The notes: generated from the sequence alone by a model not told the origin. Positions 35,196 to 44,382 are shown, counted from the first letter of the stretch. The stretch is 64,000 nucleotides of DNA from Phocaeicola fibrisolvens (GCF_025567125.1 NZ_JAOQJI010000002.1:62001-126000); one strand, 5' to 3'. Program-made: numbers and translations.

Positions 35196-36347
35196 ATGAT
35201 GAAGATATTTGATAAAATCAATTTCAGGGAGCCGAAGTATATGCTTCCGGCTGTCCTGTATATCCCGCTTCTGGTTGCATCGTACTTCATCTTCGACCTG
35301 TTTCATACCGAAACGGCGGAGATTCCGGACAAGACGCTGCAGACAACGGAGTTTTTGAACCCCGATTTGCCGGATGCCCGGCTTAAAGGCGGTGACGGCA
35401 TAGGCAGCAAGTACGAGAACATGGCCAAATCATGGGGTAAGATACAGGATTACTCCGCAGTGGATAACATAGAACGAGATGAACCCGATGACAACAAGGA
35501 AGAATATGAATCGCAATACACGGTGGACGACATCGCCTTGCTCGATGAGCAACAGCAGGAAAAGGCTGCGGCAGCGCAAATTGCCGATGCCAAGACACGC
35601 GAGCAAGAAGCTCTCGCGGAACTGGAGAAAGCCCTTGCCGAAGCAAGGTTGAGAGGACGCAATGAGGTATTACCGGCGACCGATACGGACAGTACCGCAT
35701 CGGCGCAACCCCCGACGGCAACCATAGAGGTCAAGGGAAAAATAGAGGAAGAGAGCCGTTCGGTAAAAGCCCCGTCAGAGAACGAACCGCCCAGCGAAGT
35801 GGTACGCAAGGTAAAGACGGCTTCGGATTACTTCAATACGCTTGCGGTCAATGCCCGTGAACCGAAACTGATAAAGGCCATTATCGACGAGGACATCAAG
35901 GCGGTGGACGGCTCGCGTGTGCGGTTGCGTCTGCTCGACGACGTGGAGATCAACGAGTGCGTGGTCAAACGAGGGTCGTATCTGTATGCCACCATGAGCG
36001 GCTTCTCGTCGGGGCGTGTGAAGGGGAACATCACCAGCATTCTCATCGAGGACGAACTGGTGAAGGTCAGCCTGTCCCTTTACGACACGGACGGCATGGA
36101 AGGGCTTTATGTACCGAACAGCCAGTTCCGGGAAACGAGCAAGGATGTGGCAAGCGGTGCGGTGTCGGGGAATCTGAACATGAATACCGGCAGTTACGGC
36201 AACAGTCTCTCGCAATGGGGAATGCAAGCCGCTACGAATGCCTACCAGAAAACGAGCAATGCCATCGGCAAAGCTATCAAAAAAAATAAGGTAAAGCTGA
36301 AATACGGCACTTTCGTCTATCTGGTGAACGGACGTGAGAAACAGTAA
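35196..36347 (+). CDS. traM: Conjugative transposon protein TraM, second copy
   Basis: A 383-residue protein (VirB10-like). The membrane segment YMLPAVLYIPLLVASYFIFD follows KINFREPK. A long acidic coiled-coil linker (QQQEKAAAAQIADAKTREQE) precedes the C-terminal TraM domain (VDGSRVRLRLLDDVEINECV). The ATG at 35196 is taken because it is the first clear ATG after the methyltransferase stop; ATG 35172 and TTG 35160 would overlap that gene. Confidence 0.85.
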   Translation: MMKIFDKINFREPKYMLPAVLYIPLLVASYFIFDLFHTETAEIPDKTLQTTEFLNPDLPDARLKGGDGIGSKYENMAKSWGKIQDYSAVDNIERDEPDDNKEEYESQYTVDDIALLDEQQQEKAAAAQIADAKTREQEALAELEKALAEARLRGRNEVLPATDTDSTASAQPPTATIEVKGKIEEESRSVKAPSENEPPSEVVRKVKTASDYFNTLAVNAREPKLIKAIIDEDIKAVDGSRVRLRLLDDVEINECVVKRGSYLYATMSGFSSGRVKGNITSILIEDELVKVSLSLYDTDGMEGLYVPNSQFRETSKDVASGAVSGNLNMNTGSYGNSLSQWGMQAATNAYQKTSNAIGKAIKKNKVKLKYGTFVYLVNGREKQ

Positions 36348-36358
36348 AAACGGAAGCC

Positions 36359-37144
36359 ATGATAGAGATTGACAACATATATAATATGGACTGTATCGAG
36401 GGTATGAAGCTCATGGCGAACGGCAGTGTCGATGCCGTGATAGCGGATTTGCCTTACGGCGTGTTGAACCGTAGCAACAAGGCGGCACACTGGGACAGGC
36501 AGATACCGCTCGAAGCGTTGTGGAAACAGTACCGCAGGATCACCAAGCCGGGAAGCCCCGTTATCCTCTTTGCGCAGGGCATTTTCTCGGCGCAACTCAT
36601 GCTCTCGCAACCCCGGATGTGGCGGTATAACCTCGTGTGGCGGAAAGACCGGGTAACGGGTCACCTGAATGCCAACCGGATGCCGCTACGCCAGCATGAG
36701 GACATCATCGTGTTCTACGACCGTCAGCCGGTATATCATCCTCAAATGACGCCGTGTCCACCGGAACGGAGGAATCATGGACGCCGCAAGACGGACGGTT
36801 TCACGAACCGCTGTTACGGTGAAATGAAACTGGCTCCGGTGCGTGTTGCCGAAGACAAGTACCCGACCTCTGTCATTTCCATACCCAAGGAACACAAGAC
36901 AGGAGCATTCTATCATCCGACACAGAAGCCGGTAGCCTTGATAGAGTACCTGATACGTACCTATACCAACGAGGGCGATGTGGTGCTGGACAACTGCATC
37001 GGTTCGGGTACGACCGCCATTGCCGCCATCCGCACGGGGCGGCATTACATCGGATTCGAGATTGAACCGACGTATTGCGAAATTGTCGGACGACGGATTC
37101 GGGAGGAACTGGAACGTGGTCATGGATTAAAGAAAGCGAAATAA
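36359..37144 (+). CDS. Site-specific DNA methyltransferase (N4/N6 beta class)
   Basis: A 261-residue methylase with catalytic motif DLPYG (about 30-34, in VIADLPYGVLN) ahead of the S-adenosylmethionine motif DNCIGSGTT (about 211-219). This order defines the beta group (PF01555-type). PTQKPVALIEYLIR precedes motif I, as is usual. It is the second methylase in this tra operon and is unrelated to the Dam-like one. It has no cognate endonuclease, suggesting an anti-restriction or regulatory function. Confidence 0.88.
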   Translation: MIEIDNIYNMDCIEGMKLMANGSVDAVIADLPYGVLNRSNKAAHWDRQIPLEALWKQYRRITKPGSPVILFAQGIFSAQLMLSQPRMWRYNLVWRKDRVTGHLNANRMPLRQHEDIIVFYDRQPVYHPQMTPCPPERRNHGRRKTDGFTNRCYGEMKLAPVRVAEDKYPTSVISIPKEHKTGAFYHPTQKPVALIEYLIRTYTNEGDVVLDNCIGSGTTAIAAIRTGRHYIGFEIEPTYCEIVGRRIREELERGHGLKKAK

Positions 37145-37181
37145 GGGAAATAAAGAAATAAACAATATCAACAGAAACGAT

Positions 37182-38033
37182 ATGAACAAGAAAATAATTG
37201 TAACTGCATTTCTTCTGGCGGCAGGACTTTTTGCCACACGGAACGCACAGGCTCAGCGTACATACGAAGAGATGGAACGGCTGACTGTCAATGAACAGGT
37301 AACGACCGTCATCACAGCCACGGAACCGGTCCGCTTCGTGGATATTTCCACAGACAAGGTGGCGGGCGACCAACCCATTGAGAACATCATCCGGTTGAAG
37401 CCCAAAGAGACGGGACACGAGGACGGTGAAGTGCTGGCCATCGTCACCATCGTAACGGAACGCTATCGCACGCAGTATGCACTCATCTACACCACGCGGA
37501 TAAGCGAGGCGGTGGCAGACAAGGAAATTCAGCTACAGGAACGGGATGCCTACAACAATCCTACGGTCTCGATGTCCACAGCCGACATGGTGCGTTTTGC
37601 AAGACGGGTGTGGAACTCGCCCGCGAAAATCCGCAACGTGGCGACCAAGGCGCACCGAATGGTAATGCGCCTGAACAATATTTACTCGGTGGGCGACTAT
37701 TTCTTCATCGACTTTTCCATCGAGAACAAAACGAACATCCGTTTCGACATCGACGAGATACGGGTGAAACTGTCGGACAAGAAACTTTCGAAGGCAACCA
37801 ACGCGCAGACCATCGAGCTGACGCCTGCCCTGGTATTGGAACACGGCAAGACGTTCAAGCACGGCTACCGGAACGTGATTGTCGTGAAAAAGATGACCTT
37901 TCCGAACGACAAGCTGCTGACCATCGAAATGACGGAACAACAAATCAGCGGGCGCAATATCAGCCTGAACATTGACTACGAGGATGTGCTGTCGGCCGAT
38001 TCATTTAACACCGCTTTATTGGAGGAGGAATGA
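37182..38033 (+). CDS. traN: Conjugative transposon protein TraN, second copy (DUF4138)
   Basis: A 283-residue secreted protein: signal peptide (MNKKIIVTAFLLAAGLFATR, cleavage near AQA). Beta-rich segments include VTTVITATEPVRFVDISTDK and LNNIYSVGDYFFIDFSIENK, the latter characteristic of DUF4138. Outer-membrane-side partner of TraM. It overlaps traO by 4 nt (ATGA). Confidence 0.85.
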   Translation: MNKKIIVTAFLLAAGLFATRNAQAQRTYEEMERLTVNEQVTTVITATEPVRFVDISTDKVAGDQPIENIIRLKPKETGHEDGEVLAIVTIVTERYRTQYALIYTTRISEAVADKEIQLQERDAYNNPTVSMSTADMVRFARRVWNSPAKIRNVATKAHRMVMRLNNIYSVGDYFFIDFSIENKTNIRFDIDEIRVKLSDKKLSKATNAQTIELTPALVLEHGKTFKHGYRNVIVVKKMTFPNDKLLTIEMTEQQISGRNISLNIDYEDVLSADSFNTALLEEE

Positions 38034-38542
38034 CGATGAAAAAGACGATAATACTGATGCTTGCCTGCATGTGCGTCTTCATGAATGCAAGTGCGCAGCG
38101 TAACAGCGGCCGCCTCTCGCTTGGAGTGGGATTGCTGTATGAGAACGGCATGGACGTAACGCTTGCTTACGAACATGAAATGAACTACCGCCATGCGTGG
38201 GAGTTTTTCGCCAACGGCTATCTGAAATGGACGGAATGTAAATCTTGCGGTCATATTTGTCCGGAATCCTTCTGGCGCAACTATCGCACTTACGGTTTCG
38301 GTGTGGCGTACAAACCTTGTGTGGTGCGTGGACGCAACCATTACGGCAACTTGCGTATCGGAGCTTCGGCAGGGAGCGACACGAACAAGTTTCTTGCCGG
38401 AATCCATGTGGGTTACGAGCACAATTATGTGCTGCGGTCGGGATGCACACTGTTCTGGCAGGTAAAGAGTGACATGATGATAAAAGGGGCGGATTTGCTG
38501 CGGACAGGTATCGTGCTGGGGGTGAAACTGCCGATAAAATAA
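38030..38542 (+). CDS. traO: Conjugative transposon protein TraO
   Basis: A 170-residue protein with signal peptide (MKKTIILMLACMCVFMNASA) and a beta-barrel-like body (GRLSLGVGLLYENGMDVTLA, alternating aromatic strands, C-terminal IVLGVKLPIK). TraO proteins are predicted outer-membrane beta proteins. Two in-frame ATGs (38030 and 38036) are available; the first makes an ATGA overlap with traN. Confidence 0.78.
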   Translation: MTMKKTIILMLACMCVFMNASAQRNSGRLSLGVGLLYENGMDVTLAYEHEMNYRHAWEFFANGYLKWTECKSCGHICPESFWRNYRTYGFGVAYKPCVVRGRNHYGNLRIGASAGSDTNKFLAGIHVGYEHNYVLRSGCTLFWQVKSDMMIKGADLLRTGIVLGVKLPIK

Positions 38543-38567
38543 AGGAAAAACAAAAAACGAAAATAAC

Positions 38568-39224
38568 ATGATACGAAAGATTCAATGGTTTGCAATGGCA
38601 GTGACGGCGGTATTGTGCGCTGCCTGTGACGCCCATATCGACGTACCTGATACGGCGGTACGTCCGGGACATATTCTCTGCGAGGACGGTACGGCTTTAT
38701 CCTACGTACAGTATGAACAGTCGGGAAAACGGGCAATAGCGGTTGTCTTCGATACCGAACACCGTGAAGGTACGGAAGGGAACGGCTATGCGGTTTACCT
38801 GTGGGACATTGCTCCGGCAGCTTTTGCCGACAGCCTCGGTGTCGCACAAGGGACGTCGGCCGACATCGAGGCTTTGGACGGGAACATGAACACCTTTGCG
38901 CTGTACGACACACGGGAGACGGCTTCGCCTATGGCGGAAGCGGTCTTTGACCTGTGGCGGTACGGACAGAGTGCCTATATCCCGTCGGTGGCACAGATGC
39001 GGCTGCTGTATGCCGTCCGGGAAACCGTCAATCCTGTCATCGAACGGTGTGGCGGCCATCCGCTGCCGTTGGATGAAAACGACTGCTGGTACTGGACATC
39101 GACGGAGGTAACCGGACAGGAAACGGCGAAAGCGTGGCTTTACTCGACAGGAAGCGGTGCGATGCAGGAGACCCCGAAGACACAGGCGCACAAGGTGCGG
39201 CCGATTATCACACTGAACAGGTAG
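38568..39224 (+). CDS. Lipoprotein with Lcl/DUF1566-like C-terminal domain
   Basis: A 218-residue protein with a lipoprotein signal (MIRKIQWFAMAVTAVLCAAC, probable lipidated Cys20). The C-terminal half has AYIPSVAQMRLLYAVRETVN, CWYWTSTEV and KAWLYSTGSG...KVRPIITL, the pattern of the Lcl C-terminal (DUF1566) fold, a C-type-lectin-like domain of surface proteins. Its position after traO suggests a surface-exposed part of the mating apparatus, perhaps for recipient contact (inference). Confidence 0.7.
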   Translation: MIRKIQWFAMAVTAVLCAACDAHIDVPDTAVRPGHILCEDGTALSYVQYEQSGKRAIAVVFDTEHREGTEGNGYAVYLWDIAPAAFADSLGVAQGTSADIEALDGNMNTFALYDTRETASPMAEAVFDLWRYGQSAYIPSVAQMRLLYAVRETVNPVIERCGGHPLPLDENDCWYWTSTEVTGQETAKAWLYSTGSGAMQETPKTQAHKVRPIITLNR

Positions 39225-39252
39225 GAACGAAAAGAGGGAAAGGACAAAGACA

Positions 39253-41439
39253 ATGGAAGAAAGCAAGGAACTACAAGGATTTTACAAAATATTCCGTGCG
39301 GTCATCTATATCTCCGTGCTGATGGAGTTCTTCGAGTATGCCATAGACCTTGCCATGCTCGACCACTGGGGCGGCATATTGATTGATATACACGGGCGCA
39401 TCAAGCGATGGATGATCTATAACGACGGCAACCTCGTGTATAGTAAGATAGCGACCTTCCTACTCATCTGCATCACTTGTATCGGCACACGCAACAAAAA
39501 ACACTTGGAGTTTGACGCACGCAGGCAAGTGTTATATCCACTTATCTGCGGATTGTTCTTGATTGTGTTCTCCGTGTGGCTGTACCATCATACGATGGAA
39601 ACGAGGCTCTACACCCTGCCGCTGAACATCATCTTCTATATGGCGGCTACGCTGGTCGGTGTGATATTGGTGCATATCGCATTGGATAACATCTCGAAGT
39701 TCATCAAGGAGGGACTGGGTAAAGACCGGTTTAACTTCGAGAATGAAAGTTTCGAGCAGAGCGAAGAGAAGGATGAGAACCAGTATAGCGTGAATATACC
39801 GATGCGGTACTATTACAAAGGTAAATTTCGCAAGGGATGGGTGTCGATAAGCAACTGTTTCAGAGGAACATGGGTGGTTGGAACTCCAGGTAGCGGTAAG
39901 ACGTTCAGTATCATAGAACCGTTCATCCGCCAACATAGTGCCAAGGGCTTCGCGATGGTGGTCTATGACTACAAATTTCCGACACTTGCCACTAAACTTT
40001 ACTATCATTACAAGAAAAACCAGAAGCTCGGCAAAGTGCCAAAAGGATGCAAGTTCAACATCATCAACTTCGTGGATGTGGAGTACAGCAAACGGGTGAA
40101 CCCCATTCAGGCAAAGTACATCAATAATCTTGCGGCGGCGAGCGAAACGGCGGAAACCCTGTTGGAATCCCTGCAGAAAGGCAAGAAAGAGGGAGGCGGA
40201 GGCAGTGACCAGTTCTTTCAGACTTCTGCCGTGAACTTTCTTGCCGCCTGTATCTACTTTTTCGTGAACTACGAGCGGGAACCCTACGATGCAAACGGAA
40301 AGAAACTGTATGCGGAGAAACGGCAAGATCCGCAGACGAAGTTCTGGAAGCCGACGGGTGTCGTTCGTGACCGTGAGGGTGGCAGCATCGTGGAACCTGC
40401 CTATTGGCTTGGAAAATACTCGGATATGCCGCATATCCTTTCATTTCTCAATGAGAGCTACCAGACTATTTTTGAGGTACTTGAGACGGACAACGAGGTC
40501 GCGCCGTTGCTCGGCCCGTTCCAAACGGCCTTCAAAAACAAGGCGATGGAACAGTTGGAAGGTATGATAGGTACGCTGCGTGTCTATACCAGCCGTTTGG
40601 CTACAAAGGAATCTTACTGGATATTCCACAAGGATGGGGACGATTTCGACCTGAAAGTTAGTGACCCCAAGTCACCCAGTTATCTGCTGATAGCCAACGA
40701 TCCGGAAATGGAAAGTATCATCGGAGCGTTGAACGCTCTGATATTGAACCGTCTCGTTACCCGTGTGAACACCGGGCAGGGGAAAAATATTCCGGTCAGC
40801 ATCATCGTGGATGAGCTACCGACACTGTATTTCCACAAGATAGACCGACTGATAGGTACGGCGAGAAGCAACAAGGTAAGCGTAACGCTGGGTTTTCAGG
40901 AGTTGCCGCAGTTGGAGGCTGACTACGGAAAAGTGGGAATGCAAAAAATCATCACGACAGTGGGCAACGTGGTAAGCGGTTCAGCTCGCGCAAAAGAGAC
41001 ACTGGAATGGTTGTCGAATGACATTTTCGGCAAGGTGGTACAGGTCAAAAAGGGCGTGACGATCGACCGGGACAAAACGAGTATCAATCTCAATGAGAAC
41101 ATGGACAGTCTTGTACCCGCCTCGAAAATTTCGGATATGGCGACGGGATGGATTTGCGGACAGACGGCACGTGATTTCGTGAAGACGAAAACCGGTACGG
41201 GAGGCTCGATGAACATTCAGGAGTCGGAAGAGTTCAAGACTACAAAGTTCTTCTGCAAGACGGATTTCGATATGAGGGAGATAAAAGCGGAGGAAGCGGC
41301 CTATGTACCGCTACCGAAGTTCTACACTTTCAAGTCGAGGGAGGAACGGGAACGCATCTTGTATAAAAATTTCATACAAGTCGGACAGGATGTAAAAGAC
41401 ATGATAGCGGATGTACTGAACAAGCGTGGGGCGAAATAA
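39253..41439 (+). CDS. Type IV coupling protein of element 2 (VirD4/TraG family)
   Basis: A 728-residue ATPase. N-terminal hydrophobic segments precede P-loop GTPGSGKT (about 210-217), Walker B SIIVDELP (Asp520-Glu521) and ARSNKVSVTLGFQELPQLEA. It is homologous to MobC of element 1 but is the last gene of a tra operon rather than part of a mob operon. Its relaxase partner is not in the window. A perfect 16-bp terminator follows. Confidence 0.9.
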   Translation: MEESKELQGFYKIFRAVIYISVLMEFFEYAIDLAMLDHWGGILIDIHGRIKRWMIYNDGNLVYSKIATFLLICITCIGTRNKKHLEFDARRQVLYPLICGLFLIVFSVWLYHHTMETRLYTLPLNIIFYMAATLVGVILVHIALDNISKFIKEGLGKDRFNFENESFEQSEEKDENQYSVNIPMRYYYKGKFRKGWVSISNCFRGTWVVGTPGSGKTFSIIEPFIRQHSAKGFAMVVYDYKFPTLATKLYYHYKKNQKLGKVPKGCKFNIINFVDVEYSKRVNPIQAKYINNLAAASETAETLLESLQKGKKEGGGGSDQFFQTSAVNFLAACIYFFVNYEREPYDANGKKLYAEKRQDPQTKFWKPTGVVRDREGGSIVEPAYWLGKYSDMPHILSFLNESYQTIFEVLETDNEVAPLLGPFQTAFKNKAMEQLEGMIGTLRVYTSRLATKESYWIFHKDGDDFDLKVSDPKSPSYLLIANDPEMESIIGALNALILNRLVTRVNTGQGKNIPVSIIVDELPTLYFHKIDRLIGTARSNKVSVTLGFQELPQLEADYGKVGMQKIITTVGNVVSGSARAKETLEWLSNDIFGKVVQVKKGVTIDRDKTSINLNENMDSLVPASKISDMATGWICGQTARDFVKTKTGTGGSMNIQESEEFKTTKFFCKTDFDMREIKAEEAAYVPLPKFYTFKSREERERILYKNFIQVGQDVKDMIADVLNKRGAK

Positions 41440-41442
41440 ATC

Positions 41443-41484
41443 AAAATCCCTGCAATAATTTACGTGGTTATTGCAGGGATTTTT
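41443..41484. terminator. Strong bidirectional terminator after tra operon 2
   Basis: Positions 41443-41458 pair perfectly with 41468-41483 (16 bp) around a 9-nt loop, with A-run and T-run flanks. It terminates the rightward operon and the leftward DUF1016 gene. Confidence 0.9.
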
Positions 41485-41526
41485 GTATTCCATTCAGCTA
41501 CCCGAAATCTTGCGGACATAAATGAA

Positions 41527-42741
41527 TCATCTGACAGTTTCCGATTTGGAATCGTTTTCCGACAGCAGATTTTGTAATTTGTCGATGTCCGGTAGAGTCT
41601 TGCGCAAATTTTCCGGCATTTCTTGGGCTGTGCGGTATGTCGCCACGCCCATAGGCTTATCATAGTCGCGCACCATGATTTCGACAAATTGGCGGTTGGC
41701 ATCCTGACATAGGACAATACCGATTGAAGGGTTCTCGTGCGGTTTCTTGTCGGTCATATCATATACAGTCAGATAACCGCTAAGCTGTCCGAGATAATTC
41801 GGGCGGAACTTGCCCCGTTTCAATTCCACGATTACGCTGGCATTCAGTTCTCTGTTGAAGAATACAAGGTCAGCAAACATTTCCTCTCCGGCAACTATCA
41901 GGCGATGCTGACTGTCGATAAAAGTGAAGTCGTTTCCAAAACGGAGAATGAACTGCTTGATATTGGTTACGATTTGGTTTTCGATGACCTTTTCGTTCCA
42001 GTCCTGTTCGCGTTCTCCCACATTCTCCAGATTAACCATTTCGAGCATATACTCATCCTTGAACGCCAATGTCGCTTTTACGGCATAAATGGCTTCGGGC
42101 AGCACTTGAAGGAAGTTGCTCGGCAAAGATCCGCGATTTGAATAGATGTCTTCTTTCAAGTAATTTTTGAGAGAGGATAGCGACCACGCATTTTGAGCGG
42201 CACAATGGATATAGAACAATCGTTCTGCGATGTCTTTTGAACGAGTCAGGATTTCAATATGATGTGAAAAGCTAATCTTGACAAAATCGTCCCAGGTAAA
42301 TTCGGTATTGACCGGTTGCCCGATAAGTTGCAGCAGTAGATGCTCGTCAATATCCAATTCGCCCAACGCTGTTGGATGAATTAAAGCCGTACCCTTTTCC
42401 GACGAATGGTTTTCCAATTCGCCCAACACTGTTGGACGAATTAAAAACGTCCTCCATTCCTCATAGAATGAGCGCATCCGTTTCAACCCCGATTCAGAAA
42501 AGCCGTGCAGACCGGGCAACTCCCGTTGAAGGAGCTTTGATATGGTAGGCAATGCTTTAGTACCCCAACAGCCGATGCGGGAATTTTCAGACACGAATTT
42601 CCCCACTCCAAAATACAACGAGAGAGTTTCTTTGTTGACCGCAGCCGCACTTCTATACCGGCAGCGTTCGATGGCATGTTTGATTATCTCTACTGCCTCT
42701 GCATATTGTGTATAATCCGATGGGATAACTTGTTGTTCCAT
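41527..42741 (-). CDS. DUF1016 (YhcG-type) PD-(D/E)XK nuclease family protein
   Basis: A 404-residue protein starting MEQQVIPSDYTQYAEAVEII. The N-terminal DUF1016 domain (YFGVGKFVSENSRIGCWGTK, LHGFSESGLKRMRSFYEEW) is followed by a C-terminal PDDEXK-like nuclease core (FTFIDSQHRLIVAGEEMFAD then LVFFNRELNASVIVELKRGK; the ELK is the catalytic motif). Two palindromic repeats insert related LGEL peptides near residues 100-130. The function of the family is unsettled; defence or DNA processing is suspected. A -7 box lies 21 nt upstream. Alternative ATG at 42747. Confidence 0.85.
   Translation of the reverse strand: MEQQVIPSDYTQYAEAVEIIKHAIERCRYRSAAAVNKETLSLYFGVGKFVSENSRIGCWGTKALPTISKLLQRELPGLHGFSESGLKRMRSFYEEWRTFLIRPTVLGELENHSSEKGTALIHPTALGELDIDEHLLLQLIGQPVNTEFTWDDFVKISFSHHIEILTRSKDIAERLFYIHCAAQNAWSLSSLKNYLKEDIYSNRGSLPSNFLQVLPEAIYAVKATLAFKDEYMLEMVNLENVGEREQDWNEKVIENQIVTNIKQFILRFGNDFTFIDSQHRLIVAGEEMFADLVFFNRELNASVIVELKRGKFRPNYLGQLSGYLTVYDMTDKKPHENPSIGIVLCQDANRQFVEIMVRDYDKPMGVATYRTAQEMPENLRKTLPDIDKLQNLLSENDSKSETVR
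42354..42445. repeat. Two palindromic 32-bp repeats inside the DUF1016 gene
   Basis: Copies at 42354-42385 and 42414-42445 (period 60) differ at two bases. Each is itself palindromic (AATTCG...CGAATT or a near variant, CCAAC...GTTGG). Both are in frame and encode PTVLGELEN- and PTALGELD-type peptides. Confidence 0.75.
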
Positions 42742-42761
42742 ATACATACGTTTTTGTGCCG

Positions 42762-42769
42762 CAAAGGTA
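42762..42769 (-). promoter_or_regulatory. Bacteroidales -7 promoter box for the DUF1016 gene
   Basis: The minus strand reads TACCTTTG, matching TAnnTTTG, 21 nt upstream of the preferred ATG. The predicted leader is very short. Confidence 0.5.
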
Positions 42770-42889
42770 CGAAAAATACGGGATATACAGGGCAGAATGC
42801 CAACATATTATAGTGCCGTGTGGGTCTTATTCGGTATTTTTAGCGTTCCGGTTTCCTGCACTCGCTTTGCTGCCAATCTACTCACTTAG

Positions 42890-43284
42890 ATGTTCATGTG
42901 TCTGGGGCGTGCCGAGAAAGCCGGTAGCGGTGTGGATAAGATTGTGAGCGGTTGGCAGTCTTTGGGTTGGCCGCTTCCTACTGTAGCCGAGGAAACACGT
43001 CCGGACTATGTTGTGCTGACCTTGCAGTTAGGGATGAAAACCCGACAAGAAAACCTCGCAAGCAGGATTTGAGAAAAGAGCAAATCTTGGAGTTCTGTGT
43101 TGAGCCGCAATCCCTATCTGATATTTTGCAACATTTAGGATTGAAAGATAGGGAAAATCTTATGGAGGTCTATATCAATCCGATGATTGGTGCAGGGGTA
43201 TTGGAAATGACGGAGCCGGACAATCCCACAAGCCGTAACCAGATGTATGTAACGGTAAAAGTGGAACAAGAATTTCAAAAGTAA
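42890..43284 (+). pseudogene. Decayed AlbA/RecG-like ATP-binding protein, C-terminal remnant
   Basis: The fragment MFMCLGRAEKAGSGVDKIVS is the typical C-terminal ATP-binding motif region of AlbA_2/RecG-like transcriptional regulators. It stops at 43072, while an overlapping frame (43073 to 43284) continues with EQILEFCVEPQSLSDILQHL, a winged-helix end that normally belongs to the same protein. A frameshift lies near 43030-43065. The N-terminal two thirds are missing. It looks like a leftover from an earlier insertion. Confidence 0.7.
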
Positions 43285-43386
43285 GTTTATAATAGGATAT
43301 TGCGGCTTGGACGCATCCAACCTCATACAAATAACACTGCCCGCGTGAAAATGGGGGCAGTGTTATTTATATGGTAGTTCGCTTAT

Positions 43387-43767
43387 TTAAGCTCGTGTAC
43401 CGCTTAAAAGTTCGGCAAGTTGCCGGTCGCAGAATTTATCGTATTCCTCCTTGTCTGTACCGCTTTCGATAGCCCGGTCGATAACATCGCCCAGTTCGTC
43501 GAAGCAGACTTCTTCATTGACACACTTTGCATTGCTATCATCTTCTTTCAGTAGATAGACCTCGTAGTAATCAGAGCCGTTGAGAGCGATAACGACATAT
43601 CCGGCGTGTAACCGTCCGTTTACTTTCAGCCGCAGTGCCGGTAATTCTTGGAATACCGTAGCGACAAATTCGCTGACTCCCCACGACATAAAGACGGGTA
43701 TGGGGGTAAATGACAGTAATTGTTCTTTGATGGTCTGTGCGATGTGCATTACATACTCTTTATCCAT
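43387..43767 (-). CDS. Hypothetical small protein
   Basis: A 126-residue acidic protein (MDKEYVMHIAQTIKEQLLSF). It has FMSWGVSEFVATVFQELPAL, GYVVIALNGSDYYEVYLLKE and a helical end (EYDKFCDRQLAELLSGTRA). It is the first of three adjacent small leftward genes. No family recognised. It resembles the small DUF proteins that accompany ParB on Bacteroidales plasmids and ICEs. Confidence 0.65.
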   Translation of the reverse strand: MDKEYVMHIAQTIKEQLLSFTPIPVFMSWGVSEFVATVFQELPALRLKVNGRLHAGYVVIALNGSDYYEVYLLKEDDSNAKCVNEEVCFDELGDVIDRAIESGTDKEEYDKFCDRQLAELLSGTRA

Positions 43768-43800
43768 AACTTTGATTTTTAATATGATTATTGATTTATG

Positions 43801-44073
43801 TTAGTTGAACCATTCGGGGTTATCCTCTTTTAATTCCGTGATGAGTTCATCGTCCGGTAATTTGAGGGTCTTCGCATCGGCGAAAAAGAAAACCTCGTCA
43901 TATATTTGTTCGGCTTCCTTACTTGCAAAACCTTCGCTCTCGTCCTCGAAACTGCCCGGATGAAGTGCATCGAGCAGAGCGGTAGAGCCGATAAGTAGTT
44001 CTTCACCTTCGTTGGATTTCACGATACGGCAGATGTAGATATTGCCGTCAAATTGTAGTTCTTTCGTTTTCAT
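43801..44073 (-). CDS. Hypothetical small protein
   Basis: A 90-residue acidic protein (MKTKELQFDGNIYICRIVKS) with the segment EELLIGSTALLDALHPGSFE and an end rich in Asp/Glu (LPDDELITELKEDNPEWFN). It begins 7 nt after the upstream gene. No motif recognised. Confidence 0.65.
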   Translation of the reverse strand: MKTKELQFDGNIYICRIVKSNEGEELLIGSTALLDALHPGSFEDESEGFASKEAEQIYDEVFFFADAKTLKLPDDELITELKEDNPEWFN

Positions 44074-44080
44074 ACGCCTG

Positions 44081-44356
44081 TTATCTTAATGGGATATGTC
44101 TCCCGTTTGCCTTGAGGTATTCCATGATACACTTCGCTTCTTCGTGCGATGCACGGTTGCGGTCATCGTAATTGCGTGTCTCGTCTGCCATGACCACGAT
44201 ACACTCCTTTACCAACCTGTAAAGGCTTTGCTGCAGCGTGGGGTGCATTTCGGGGATAGCGGCTGCAAACCGTTTGGGATTGAAGCCGTAATCGTTCACT
44301 GCTCTTTCCCAGTCTTTGGCGAGCTGGTACTCCTTGCTTTCCTTGATGTTGTCCAT
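44081..44356 (-). CDS. Hypothetical small protein behind structured leader A
   Basis: A 91-residue helical protein (MDNIKESKEYQLAKDWERAV), with MHPTLQQSLYRLVKECIVVM and EEAKCIMEYLKANGRHIPLR. No family recognised. Its start is 41 nt from a hairpin that recurs ahead of three other genes in this cluster. Confidence 0.65.
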   Translation of the reverse strand: MDNIKESKEYQLAKDWERAVNDYGFNPKRFAAAIPEMHPTLQQSLYRLVKECIVVMADETRNYDDRNRASHEEAKCIMEYLKANGRHIPLR

Positions 44357-44382
44357 AATCTTGAATTTTAATGATTTGTTTT

